DNA from: Coprococcus ammoniilyticus
GTDB lineage: Bacteria; Bacillota; Clostridia; Lachnospirales; Lachnospiraceae
DNA: 64,000 nucleotides
Assembly (NCBI RefSeq): GCF_025567345.1
Contig: NZ_JAOQJS010000004.1
Location: 1-64,000 of the forward strand
Direction of reading: 5' to 3'
Under the pieces are notes generated by a model. That model saw only the letters and a list, made by a program, of their open reading frames with translations. It had not been told where the DNA came from and made no database searches. Shown here piece after piece: positions 25,864 to 34,661 of the stretch. The position numbers and the translations under genes were made by a program. Position 1 is the stretch's first letter. Each line of letters opens with the position of its first letter.

Positions 25864-27420
25864 ATGCAGAACAAAACAAAGAATAATAAAGAAAGATTTC
25901 GCGTATATCGTAAAAAAATGGCAGCCTGCCTGTTAGTTGGTATGCTGGCAGTCAGCACAGCAGTTACCGGCTGTGGCAAGAAGGATATTGATTATGATGT
26001 AGAAGGAAATGGTGGTTCTGGAAGCAATGCGGACAGTGGCAGCCTGCAGGGTAAATATGGAATACCTGAAAGCTGTGATACCGAGATCGCAACAGGAGAT
26101 TCCGGTATTCAGAAGATTGCAATCGATGCAGAAGAAGTGATCGTACCGGATACAGGAGATCTGTATGTTGCATCGTTTAAGAAGAAGGAAACAACAAATG
26201 ATAGTAAAAAAGAAACAGTAGAGGCAGTTCTGGACAAAGATAAGGGTATCTATGAATATGATTATGATAAGCGTACCAAAGAAGATATTCAGACTGAGAT
26301 CGATATGTATGAAGCCGAAAAGAAAAAAGGTGACAGTGACATGGCATCTTATTATGATTCCTGGATCAATGATCTGAAGGATGAGCTTGCGACTGCACCG
26401 GATGAATATCCTGCAGCAGGCGATTATACAGGAGATACTTTTATTGGTTCGATCGGAGATACAAGGTTTACGGTATCCACTCCGAGCGAGAAAAATGGTA
26501 CAACCGGATATTCCCTGTATCTTGCGGATGATTTCTTAAAATATCGTCCAAAGGATGGAGCAAGCGGATGTTATTCAACTTCCATGGACGATTACATGCA
26601 GTATAGTGCAGACGAGTCAGACTCTGTAGATGCAAATACAAATCAGTGTACATTTTCAGAAGATGAAGCAAGACAGATGGCAGATGATTTCCTTGCAAAA
26701 GTCGGATGTACGGATGTTACCTTAAAGAATACATCAGCACTTTGCTGGGTTTATTATGATGATAATGGTGACAACCAGTCAACAGATGTGGATGGATATA
26801 CATTCACATATTCAAGAGCGATCAATAACCAGCCAACCGCAACAGTAAATGCATGGAATGTCGATAACATCCAGCAGGACAATGCATCCATTGATATTCC
26901 AAAGGAGGAATGCTCCATCAGCATTGATTCCAAGGGTATCAATAGTGCAAGCTGGAGCGAATATCTGGAAGCAGATGGAGAACCACAGGCAACACAGATT
27001 CTTTCCTATAAGGATCTGTTAGATAAAATGAATGAAACCGTTCCTGAATATTACAGCAAGTACACATCTCATTACAAGAAGATTGAATTTAACGGTATGG
27101 AGCTGACCTATTTCCTGAAAGCAGGAGACAAAGAAGGAACCTTTGAATATATTCCGGCATGGATATTATCCCAGTATGAGGAATATCAGGATTATACAGA
27201 TAAGGACAGCCCGACACAGATGGTTGTAGTCGATGCAAGAGACGGATCAGTGATCGATCTTCTGGAACTGGCCAAGTCACTTGGCACATATTATACATAT
27301 GATGACAAAGACGATTCCGATACAGAAGACGTAGACGATACGGATACAGACACAGATACATCTTCTGAAGATACATCCGCTGAGGACACTTCTGCCGAAG
27401 ATACATCTTCTGAAGAATAA
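25864..27420 (+). CDS. lipoprotein, tandem family member 2
   Basis: 518 residues, closest to member 1: lipobox VTGC then GKKDIDYDVEG, SLQGKYGIPESCDTEI, DEYPAAGDYTGDTFIG, FTYSRAINNQP, YIPAWILSQYEEYQDY and QMVVVDARDGSVIDLLEL. It also has an acidic Thr/Ser tail, here a regular repeat of SAEDTSSEDT type (about 490-518). ATG 25864 has AGGAGG upstream. The near-identical blocks indicate a recent duplication of member 1. Confidence 0.87.
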   Translation: MQNKTKNNKERFRVYRKKMAACLLVGMLAVSTAVTGCGKKDIDYDVEGNGGSGSNADSGSLQGKYGIPESCDTEIATGDSGIQKIAIDAEEVIVPDTGDLYVASFKKKETTNDSKKETVEAVLDKDKGIYEYDYDKRTKEDIQTEIDMYEAEKKKGDSDMASYYDSWINDLKDELATAPDEYPAAGDYTGDTFIGSIGDTRFTVSTPSEKNGTTGYSLYLADDFLKYRPKDGASGCYSTSMDDYMQYSADESDSVDANTNQCTFSEDEARQMADDFLAKVGCTDVTLKNTSALCWVYYDDNGDNQSTDVDGYTFTYSRAINNQPTATVNAWNVDNIQQDNASIDIPKEECSISIDSKGINSASWSEYLEADGEPQATQILSYKDLLDKMNETVPEYYSKYTSHYKKIEFNGMELTYFLKAGDKEGTFEYIPAWILSQYEEYQDYTDKDSPTQMVVVDARDGSVIDLLELAKSLGTYYTYDDKDDSDTEDVDDTDTDTDTSSEDTSAEDTSAEDTSSEE

Positions 27421-27439
27421 AAATATTAATATAAAAGAT

Positions 27440-27486
27440 ATGCTCATGTACTGTTTCATGTAATAAGCAGTACATGAGCATTTTTA
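27440..27486 (+). terminator. Rho-independent terminator within the lipoprotein cluster
   Basis: A perfect 14-bp stem (ATGCTCATGTACTG with its complement) and TTTTT tail 20 bp after member 2, dividing the cluster into two transcripts (members 1-2 and 3-4). Confidence 0.92.
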
Positions 27487-27673
27487 ATTATTCAGAAAAT
27501 ATACAGCTATGATGCGAAAATGATTTTTCCCTGTGTTTTAATTAGAAAGTCGTAAGATAATTTGGAGAAAAAATACAAAAATTGGAGAAGATACGGATAC
27601 TTCAGATAGTGCAGAGAAGTGACCGGGATCGGGAAAGAAATAAAATATATTTACGATATGAGGAGGAAGGAAG

Positions 27674-29107
27674 ATGAGAAAACAGATCAGGAGAAGAGGA
27701 ACCGCCTGGCTGATGTTTGGAACAATGATGATGGCGGCGGTATTTACCGGATGCGGGAAAAAAGATATCGACTATGATATCGATGGATCTGGCGGAAAAA
27801 AGGACAGCGGAAGTATTCAGGATAAGTACGATATTCCAAAGTCATATGATGACAGTATAGCAGTAGGGGATTCGGGTTTGAGTGAGATCACATTGAAGGT
27901 GGATGAGATCTCGGTTCCTGATACATCAATCATGTATACTGAGAAGTTAACAAAGAATGATACCGCAGGAGAGGCACTTAAAAAAATAGCGGAAGCGATA
28001 TTTGATAAGAGCAAAGGAATCTATGCTTATGATGAGAACAATCAGACAAAGGCAGATATAGAAGAACAGATCGCATCCTATGAACAACTGAAAAAAGAGC
28101 TGGGAACCGATGCGGAACGTATTAAGGAGATAAATGATACGCTTACAGAGCTTCAGGATGAGCTGGAAAAAGCACCGGAAGATTATCCGGCTGCCGGAGA
28201 TTATTCTGCAACAAAGTACCTTGGAACATGTGGTCAATATGAATTTGTTCTGAGGACACCGGATGATATGATTTTAAGCTATGATTTATCATTGAAGGAG
28301 GATGCCATGGTATATAGACCTGCAGACGGAACAGAGGATGGAACGGAGATGATCGATCATGGCGGCTATGTGTCATTAAATGACAGTATAAAATATGGTT
28401 CCGAAGGTGCAGAGGAGGCACTGAACGATAAAAACCAGTGTAAATATTCAGAAGAGGAAGCATTGGAGATAGCAGAAGAATTTCTGAAGAAGATCGACTG
28501 TAATGATATGACACTTGGAGAGTCCTCCGCACTGGCATGGACCTATGATGATGCTTTATCAACGCTTATAGAGCGTGATATTGATGGGTATTATTTTACA
28601 TTTAACCGGATGATAAAGGATCAGTCTCTTGGAGAGGGCTTACAGGCATTGAATGTTGACAATATGGTGCAGCAGGAAGCAGGTGTGGATATACCTACAG
28701 ATTACTGTAAGATTGCGGTGGATGATAATGGAGTGATCGGAGCTGTCTGGACGAATAATCTGTCTGTCGAAGGTGAGGCAGAGGAAACAGAACTGCTTTC
28801 TTTTAAAGAACTGATGAAGCGGGCGGATTCATCTGTTTCTGAATATTATGCAAAGTATAATACACAGTACAAGTCGATCGAATTTAATCGTATGCAGCTT
28901 ACCTATTGTCTGAAACCGGGAGCACAGGACGGTGAATTTGAATATGTGCCGGCATGGATCATATCGCAGGTTGAAGTATATGAATTTGATGAAGTTACAT
29001 ATGAAGATCCTCAACAGATGGTCGTGCTGGATGCAACCGACGGATCCTATATTGATATCCTTGAGGTATCGAAGGCACTGGGAACATGCAGTGTAATACA
29101 GGATTAA
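27674..29107 (+). CDS. lipoprotein, tandem family member 3
   Basis: 477 residues. Lipobox FTGC then GKKDIDYDIDG, SIQDKYDIPKSYDDS, a longer coiled stretch (EEQIASYEQLKKELGTD), DYPAAGDYSATKYLG, DIDGYYFTFNRMIKDQ and FEYVPAWIISQVEVYEF...QMVVLDATDGSYIDILEV. It lacks the acidic tail of members 1 and 2 and is more diverged. ATG 27674 behind AGGAGGAAGG. Function unknown. Confidence 0.85.
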   Translation: MRKQIRRRGTAWLMFGTMMMAAVFTGCGKKDIDYDIDGSGGKKDSGSIQDKYDIPKSYDDSIAVGDSGLSEITLKVDEISVPDTSIMYTEKLTKNDTAGEALKKIAEAIFDKSKGIYAYDENNQTKADIEEQIASYEQLKKELGTDAERIKEINDTLTELQDELEKAPEDYPAAGDYSATKYLGTCGQYEFVLRTPDDMILSYDLSLKEDAMVYRPADGTEDGTEMIDHGGYVSLNDSIKYGSEGAEEALNDKNQCKYSEEEALEIAEEFLKKIDCNDMTLGESSALAWTYDDALSTLIERDIDGYYFTFNRMIKDQSLGEGLQALNVDNMVQQEAGVDIPTDYCKIAVDDNGVIGAVWTNNLSVEGEAEETELLSFKELMKRADSSVSEYYAKYNTQYKSIEFNRMQLTYCLKPGAQDGEFEYVPAWIISQVEVYEFDEVTYEDPQQMVVLDATDGSYIDILEVSKALGTCSVIQD

Positions 29108-29196
29108 ACGGAGGCGGTATAAGGATAATAAAAGAAGTCATTTTTATCTGATATATGAGGGAAAACGGGAAAATCTTTAAGTAAGAAGGGATACAA

Positions 29197-30636
29197 ATGA
29201 TGAAAATGGACATTACAAAAAGAAGAAAAATGATGGCACTGTTTCTTGCAGGAACTCTTACAGTATCTGCGGCTGTTACAGGATGCGGAAGGAAAAATGT
29301 AGACTACAATGTAGATAATACCCAGCCGAAACAAACAGAGGCGGATCTGGGACAGACGGAGACATCTGCATCCGGAGAAGATCTGGATAGTGGAAGTCTG
29401 TGGAGTAAGTATAAGATTCCATTTACCTGTGATACGGAGATTGCGGTTGGAGATACCGGCTTATCAAAGATCCATGTAACGGATGATGATATCAGTGTTC
29501 CGGATACCTCTGACCTTCAGATCGCACAGTATAAGAAGAAAGATCCGGAGAGTAATGAAGTGAAGAAGCAGGTGGCAGAGAATCTGTTTGATAAGGATGA
29601 GGGAATCTATGTATATGATTCCATGCATCGGATAAAAAAGGACATTCAGGCAGAGATCACACAGTATCAGACAGCAAAGGAGAATTATCCGGATCCTGTA
29701 TTTGCGGATTCCTATGATTCATGGATCAGCGATCTGGAAACGGAACTGGCAGATGCCCCGGACAGTTATCCGGCTGCCGGAGATTATTCCGCGGATGATT
29801 ATGTTGGTACTGTGGATGGGAAGGAATATGAATTGTATTACAAAACCGACAGCGTTTATCGTTCCTTTAATATGCGGGAAGATTTTATGATGTATCGTCC
29901 GAAAGAAAAGGCAACGTATGTCACGCCATATTCAAAGGCTGACTATGAAAGAGAGACAGGAACAGAAGCGGATCAGGAGAATACAGTTCAGAATGCCTGC
30001 AGCTATTCCAAAGAGGAAGCACAGATGAAGGCAGAAGAATTTCTGTCGAAGATCGGTGCGAAGGATGTAGCCTTACAGGACAGTTCTGATCTTTACTGGG
30101 TATATACAGATGCGACAAATTCGGTTGTTGCTACGGATGTGGATGGGTATTCGTTCACCTACGTAAGAGCTGTTGATAAGCAGCCGGTGTCAACGATGGC
30201 ATTTAATCAGGTTGAAAATCTGCAGAAGCAGGTGGAATATTATGATGTGCCGGTTGAACGCTATGAGATCACAATGGATTCCAATGGAATCATCAATGCG
30301 AACTGGTGTGATTATCTGGAGTCCACCGGAGAAAGTGCAAAGACTGAGATCCTTTCATTTCCGGAGCTGCTTGAAAAGGCAAATGAAACCATACCGGAAT
30401 ATTACAAAACCTATCCATGTAAATATAACGCGATCAATTTTAATGATGTGACCCTGACCTATTACCTGACAGCAGGCGCAGCAGATGGACAATTTGAATA
30501 TAAACCTGTCTGGATCTTTTCTTCCTGTGATGATAAATCGGATCCGGATTATCCAAGTGAGATGGTGGTATTAGATGCAGCCGATGGATCTGTGATCGAT
30601 ATGTTGAATGTAGCAATGAAGATATCAGCAGATTAA
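29197..30636 (+). CDS. lipoprotein, tandem family member 4
   Basis: 479 residues (ATG 29197 or 29200). Lipobox VTGC then GRKNVDYNVDN, a Gln/Glu-rich linker not present in the others (QPKQTEADLGQTETSAS), SLWSKYKIPFTCDTEI, SYPAAGDYSADDYVG, DVDGYSFTYVRAVDKQP and FEYKPVWIFSSCDDKS...EMVVLDAADGSVIDMLNV. No acidic tail. It is followed after 84 bp by the esterase-methyltransferase gene on the same strand without a visible terminator. Confidence 0.85.
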   Translation: MMKMDITKRRKMMALFLAGTLTVSAAVTGCGRKNVDYNVDNTQPKQTEADLGQTETSASGEDLDSGSLWSKYKIPFTCDTEIAVGDTGLSKIHVTDDDISVPDTSDLQIAQYKKKDPESNEVKKQVAENLFDKDEGIYVYDSMHRIKKDIQAEITQYQTAKENYPDPVFADSYDSWISDLETELADAPDSYPAAGDYSADDYVGTVDGKEYELYYKTDSVYRSFNMREDFMMYRPKEKATYVTPYSKADYERETGTEADQENTVQNACSYSKEEAQMKAEEFLSKIGAKDVALQDSSDLYWVYTDATNSVVATDVDGYSFTYVRAVDKQPVSTMAFNQVENLQKQVEYYDVPVERYEITMDSNGIINANWCDYLESTGESAKTEILSFPELLEKANETIPEYYKTYPCKYNAINFNDVTLTYYLTAGAADGQFEYKPVWIFSSCDDKSDPDYPSEMVVLDAADGSVIDMLNVAMKISAD

Positions 30637-30720
30637 AATTAGACTTGATATTCAATCCCGGTTATGTGAAAATGGTAGCAGGTAAAAATGGTTACATATG
30701 TATATTAAGGGATACATTAT

Positions 30721-32463
30721 ATGAGTACACAAAACAGTCTTGTTATCATAAAAGAGAAAATTGCAGGTGTCATGCTGGATGATAAGCGCATGAAAGCGGA
30801 TGATATTGCTAAAAAAGTCCTGAAGGGAAGAAAACGGGAATGCAGCACGCCTCCAAAGTGGATGCAGGATGCATTTCATATTACAAAGGCAGAGTCAGAG
30901 AATGGATTATGCTATTATGTGAAACCAAAGAAGAAAGAGGTAAAGAATTTCTTCTTTTATATCCATGGCGGCGGTCATTGTATGGAAATCAACAAAAACC
31001 AGTGGGAATTTGTTGCGACTGTGGTCGAGGAAAATGGATATGGTGCGGCTGTTCCGATCTATCCGCTGGCGCCAGAGCATAATGCACAGGATACTTTTGA
31101 TATGCTGATCGGGACATACAGACATCTGACCAGGCAGGAGACGATCGACCGTCTGGTTGTTGTTGGAGATTCCACAGGCGGTGGACTGGCGTTATCACTG
31201 GCAGTTCTGGCATGGAAGGAAGGTGTTCGCAGACCGGATAAGCTGGTGTTGTTATCACCTTCATTAGATACAGAATTTATGGATGGAAATCTCGCCAATC
31301 ATATGCTTGATCGCAAGAAAGAGGTACGGAAGTATTATTACCGGCTGGGCATTAAGGAATTTCTTAGCAGGTACTGGATTCAGGATCTGTATCATCAGAA
31401 TGAATATACCTGCCCGATCTATGCGGATCTGACTGATATCTGTGATGAGATCGCCATATTCACAGTAGAAAATGATCTGCTGAACAGCTATGCAAGATTA
31501 TTATATGATAAGCTTAAGAAAGAGCAGATCCGGATTCACTATTTTGAATATTTTGGAATGCCTCATGATTATATTGAGCATCAGCATGTGCCGGAATGCC
31601 GTATGATCATCAATCGTATCAGCGACAGTATCAAGGATGAAGCAAAGCTTGTAAATCCTGAGATCAAGCGTGCAGTATGGGCACGGTCAATGGTAGCGGA
31701 ACGATATCCGAAGCTGTTTCAGGATGATGAGTCGATTAAGATTGCAGCCAAATTAAATGTGTCACATAAGGATTTCAATGCGATGTATCAGGAATATGAT
31801 CGCCTTGTTAAGATTGGACGGATCGTAGAGATTGACAAACGGGTAAAACAGTTTATTATGAGGTATGCAGATGGCGTTATTGTAAATGTCGGAGCTGAGT
31901 TAGATACCATGTTTTCCCGCATGGATAATGGCAGGATCCGATGGTACAATGTAGATATGCCTGAGACCATGGAACTGCGGCGCAAGATGGTGGAGAGCAG
32001 GGACCGGGAGCAGAATATCGGCAAATCAATCCTTGATTTTTCATGGCTTGACAGTGTGAAGAAGAAACCGGGTGAAGCAATCTTATTTGTATGCTGTGAT
32101 GTAACGAAGTATTTTACGGATAAGAAGCTGCAGGCGTTTCTGAATGCGATATGGGAGCGGTTTCCGGGTGCTGAGGTACTGTTTGATGTCAAGAACTCCG
32201 TTGGCAGAAAACGGGCAAATCTGAAAGTATTAACAGGAAAGAAGAAAGGTTCGTTTATAAAAGTAAGTATCGATAACTGTACCAGCCTGATGTATGACTG
32301 GAATATTAAGTACAGAGTACTGTATGACAGGGCAATCCTGAATCAGGAGGATATCACAGAGATGTTTTCTTCTGATATAGCAAGAAAATATCGTCATGCG
32401 ATCAGACGAAAATATGATAAGATCATACAGCTTCGGTTAGGTACGGAACGAATTGAAATATAA
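30721..32463 (+). CDS. fusion: HSL-type esterase + LCM-family methyltransferase
   Basis: 580 residues, cytosolic. Residues about 1-300 are an alpha/beta hydrolase of the hormone-sensitive lipase group: oxyanion motif IHGGGHC (about 81), nucleophile elbow GDSTGGG (Ser about 150) and catalytic His in GMPHDY (about 282). Residues about 315-580 resemble the leucine carboxyl methyltransferase/PPM group: RSMVAERYP, the S-adenosylmethionine motif VNVGAELDTMFSRMD (about 387-401), WYNVDMPETMELRRKM and FVCCDVTKYF. Both halves look intact. The pairing of a methyl-ester-making and an ester-cleaving domain in one chain is notable. Its last codons overlap the possible start of the lysozyme gene. Confidence 0.82.
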   Translation: MSTQNSLVIIKEKIAGVMLDDKRMKADDIAKKVLKGRKRECSTPPKWMQDAFHITKAESENGLCYYVKPKKKEVKNFFFYIHGGGHCMEINKNQWEFVATVVEENGYGAAVPIYPLAPEHNAQDTFDMLIGTYRHLTRQETIDRLVVVGDSTGGGLALSLAVLAWKEGVRRPDKLVLLSPSLDTEFMDGNLANHMLDRKKEVRKYYYRLGIKEFLSRYWIQDLYHQNEYTCPIYADLTDICDEIAIFTVENDLLNSYARLLYDKLKKEQIRIHYFEYFGMPHDYIEHQHVPECRMIINRISDSIKDEAKLVNPEIKRAVWARSMVAERYPKLFQDDESIKIAAKLNVSHKDFNAMYQEYDRLVKIGRIVEIDKRVKQFIMRYADGVIVNVGAELDTMFSRMDNGRIRWYNVDMPETMELRRKMVESRDREQNIGKSILDFSWLDSVKKKPGEAILFVCCDVTKYFTDKKLQAFLNAIWERFPGAEVLFDVKNSVGRKRANLKVLTGKKKGSFIKVSIDNCTSLMYDWNIKYRVLYDRAILNQEDITEMFSSDIARKYRHAIRRKYDKIIQLRLGTERIEI

Positions 32464-33451
32464 ACGGCTTGTGACTGACATGAGAGAAGCAGACAGAAGA
32501 AAACAATTAGCAAAAAGAATGAAATATGCAGTGTGCATCTGTGCAGGAATTGTAATTGGAATCATTGCAGGAATCTGTATTGGTATTGATTATAATAAGA
32601 CAACCAGGTCGACACCTGCCTTGTACACGGAAATGGAACATGGTCTTGAACTGACACCGGGAGAACTGGCAAATCTGATCTATGATAATTACTGGAATTA
32701 TATCAAGAAGAGTTACATCATCGTAGGAGATGATAAAGAAACTGCACAGCTTTATAAGATCAGTAGTAAGGTAGCCAGACATAATTATGATCTGGAACGG
32801 TTTCAATTGGATGATAATGGCTATATGAGTTATTCGGATGACAAAATCAAGCATGCAAAGCTTGGAATCGATGTATCCAGTCATCAGGGATCAATCGACT
32901 GGGAGACAGTTAAAGAAGCTGGTATTAAGTTTGCAATGATCCGTTTGGGATATCGTGGATATACACAGGGTGGTCTGGCACTGGATGACGGCTATGTGAC
33001 GAATATAGAAACAGCTCTGGAAGCAGAAATGCCGGTTGGGGTATATTTCTATACACAGGCAGTAAGTTATGATGAAGGAGTAGAAGAAGCACAGTATGTA
33101 CTTCAGAATATCGCAGGTTATAAGATCAGTTATCCGGTTGTAATTGATACGGAGAAGATGGAAGCAGAAGGTGCCCGCGCAAATGATATTTCAAATGAAG
33201 AGCGTACCGATGCCATTGTTGGTTTTTGTGAGACGATAAAAGATGCCGGATATACACCGATGATCTATGCAAATAGAAACTGGTATGCGCAGAATCTGGA
33301 TATGGATCGATTGGGTGATTATCAGCTCTGGCTGGCACAATATTCCAATGTACCCGATTTCCCATATCTGTTTACCGGCTGGCAGTATACCAGTGAGGGA
33401 AGTGTGCCGGGAATCTCAGGATCCGTTGATATTGACGTCTGGATGAAATAG
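32453..33451 (+). CDS. membrane-anchored GH25 (lysozyme-like) protein
   Basis: 332 residues from TTG 32453 (or about 323 from ATG 32480; neither has a strong ribosome site). One N-terminal helix (about 26-47), a linker of about 90 residues, then a GH25 muramidase domain (about 140-332): GIDVSSHQGSIDWETVKEAG with the first acidic residue, YPVVIDTEKME holding the catalytic Asp/Glu pair, and DYQLWLAQY near the end. Expected to cut peptidoglycan outside the cell. It overlaps the fusion gene if TTG is used. Confidence 0.88.
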   Translation: MKYKRLVTDMREADRRKQLAKRMKYAVCICAGIVIGIIAGICIGIDYNKTTRSTPALYTEMEHGLELTPGELANLIYDNYWNYIKKSYIIVGDDKETAQLYKISSKVARHNYDLERFQLDDNGYMSYSDDKIKHAKLGIDVSSHQGSIDWETVKEAGIKFAMIRLGYRGYTQGGLALDDGYVTNIETALEAEMPVGVYFYTQAVSYDEGVEEAQYVLQNIAGYKISYPVVIDTEKMEAEGARANDISNEERTDAIVGFCETIKDAGYTPMIYANRNWYAQNLDMDRLGDYQLWLAQYSNVPDFPYLFTGWQYTSEGSVPGISGSVDIDVWMK

Positions 33452-33478
33452 AAAACATTAAGAATATGATTATAGTAC

Positions 33479-33604
33479 AGAATCCATCTGCTTTATAACA
33501 ATACAGAGCAGATGGATTCTTGTCTATGATAAAAAGATAAAATTAAAACATCCATATTTTATAATACAGATAAATGCTGTAAATAAAGGTATGGATGTTT
33601 TTTA
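33479..33604. terminator. two back-to-back hairpins in convergent gap
   Basis: AGAATCCATCTGC with its exact complement (33479-33520) ends the lysozyme transcript. A second stem, AAAACATCCATA with TATGGATGTTTT (33546-33604), is flanked by T runs on both strands and serves the minus-strand lipoprotein gene. Confidence 0.85.
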
Positions 33605-33618
33605 TGTGATAAATCGTC

Positions 33619-34440
33619 TTATTTAATTGTAAAGGTTACGTTCTGAACCTTGCCGTTCTTTGACCAAATGGTCAGGGTATGTGTTCCCTTTTTCTTAACG
33701 ACTGTGTTCTTCTTAACTACCTTGCCGTCCAGTTTCATCTTTACAAGGCTCTTGCTGTTGGATACTGTGATCTTCTTGCCGGCTTTGTAGGACTTGTTGT
33801 TCTTAACGGCTGTTGTTTTTGCTGTTTTTGTAACCTTACTGGTAGATGCGTAGAAGTTTTTCTTCTTGCTGGCATCCCTGATCGTCCATGAAACGGTCTT
33901 TGATTTGTTTGAAAGCTTACCGTTTGTGGTCTTAACCTTATTCTTAAATGAAACCTTTACATTCATGTAGAATGACAGGCTGTCAGTAAGATCGTTTTTC
34001 TGAAGCTGTGCAGCGTCGGCAAGTTTTGCAATTGTAAGATTACTGCCTGCTGTAGAAGGATCAAGTGTAGCATAGAAGAAATTCTTTGTCAGACATACAT
34101 TTGTGTAACCTGCAGATGAAAGTAAATTTTCGATATCACTGAGTTTTTTGTTTTTTACAGTCATGGAGAACATATGGTAGGTAACACCATCGATCTTCTT
34201 TTTTGAATATTTGGCACCGGATCCCTTAAGTTCATTAATGAGTTCTTTTTTTGTCATTTCAGACAAGCTGGCAAGTCCATCCAACATTTCATCATCATAA
34301 CCCTGTTCAATCGTACAGGTTGCTTTGGTGGTAGAGGTGAGTTTTACGGTTGTGTTAATAGCAGAACCGCAGCCGGTCATCATCAGACCAAAGATACAGA
34401 CACATAAAGTCAGTAATAAGTGTTTCATTTTTTTGTTCAT
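33619..34440 (-). CDS. lipoprotein with LppM-like domain
   Basis: 273 residues. Lipobox MTGC (about residue 23). The mature N-terminus (INTTVKLTSTTKATCTIEQG and the following helix EMTKKELINELKGSG) resembles the LppM/DUF3153 type of secreted domain. The C-terminal about 80 residues are Lys/Thr-rich with an Ig-like strand pattern (KKGTHTLTIWSKNGKVQNVT). Not related to the tandem lipoproteins upstream. Function unknown; single gene with GGAGGG upstream of the start. Confidence 0.8.
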   Translation of the reverse strand: MNKKMKHLLLTLCVCIFGLMMTGCGSAINTTVKLTSTTKATCTIEQGYDDEMLDGLASLSEMTKKELINELKGSGAKYSKKKIDGVTYHMFSMTVKNKKLSDIENLLSSAGYTNVCLTKNFFYATLDPSTAGSNLTIAKLADAAQLQKNDLTDSLSFYMNVKVSFKNKVKTTNGKLSNKSKTVSWTIRDASKKKNFYASTSKVTKTAKTTAVKNNKSYKAGKKITVSNSKSLVKMKLDGKVVKKNTVVKKKGTHTLTIWSKNGKVQNVTFTIK

Positions 34441-34661
34441 AGATACCCTCCTATAATAAAATTTTGTCTACAGACCCAGTCTATCATCCGCGTTTCCTAA
34501 AGTAAAGGCAAATACCGGATTTTGTAGCTTAATAAATCTTATCTGTGGTATAATCCTTGAAATGGATAAATAATTTCATATATCAGAAACATGAAAAAGA
34601 GATTATTATGAATAAGCCTGCAAAGATACAGAAAATCATATAGTAGGAGGTTGTGAATTCC

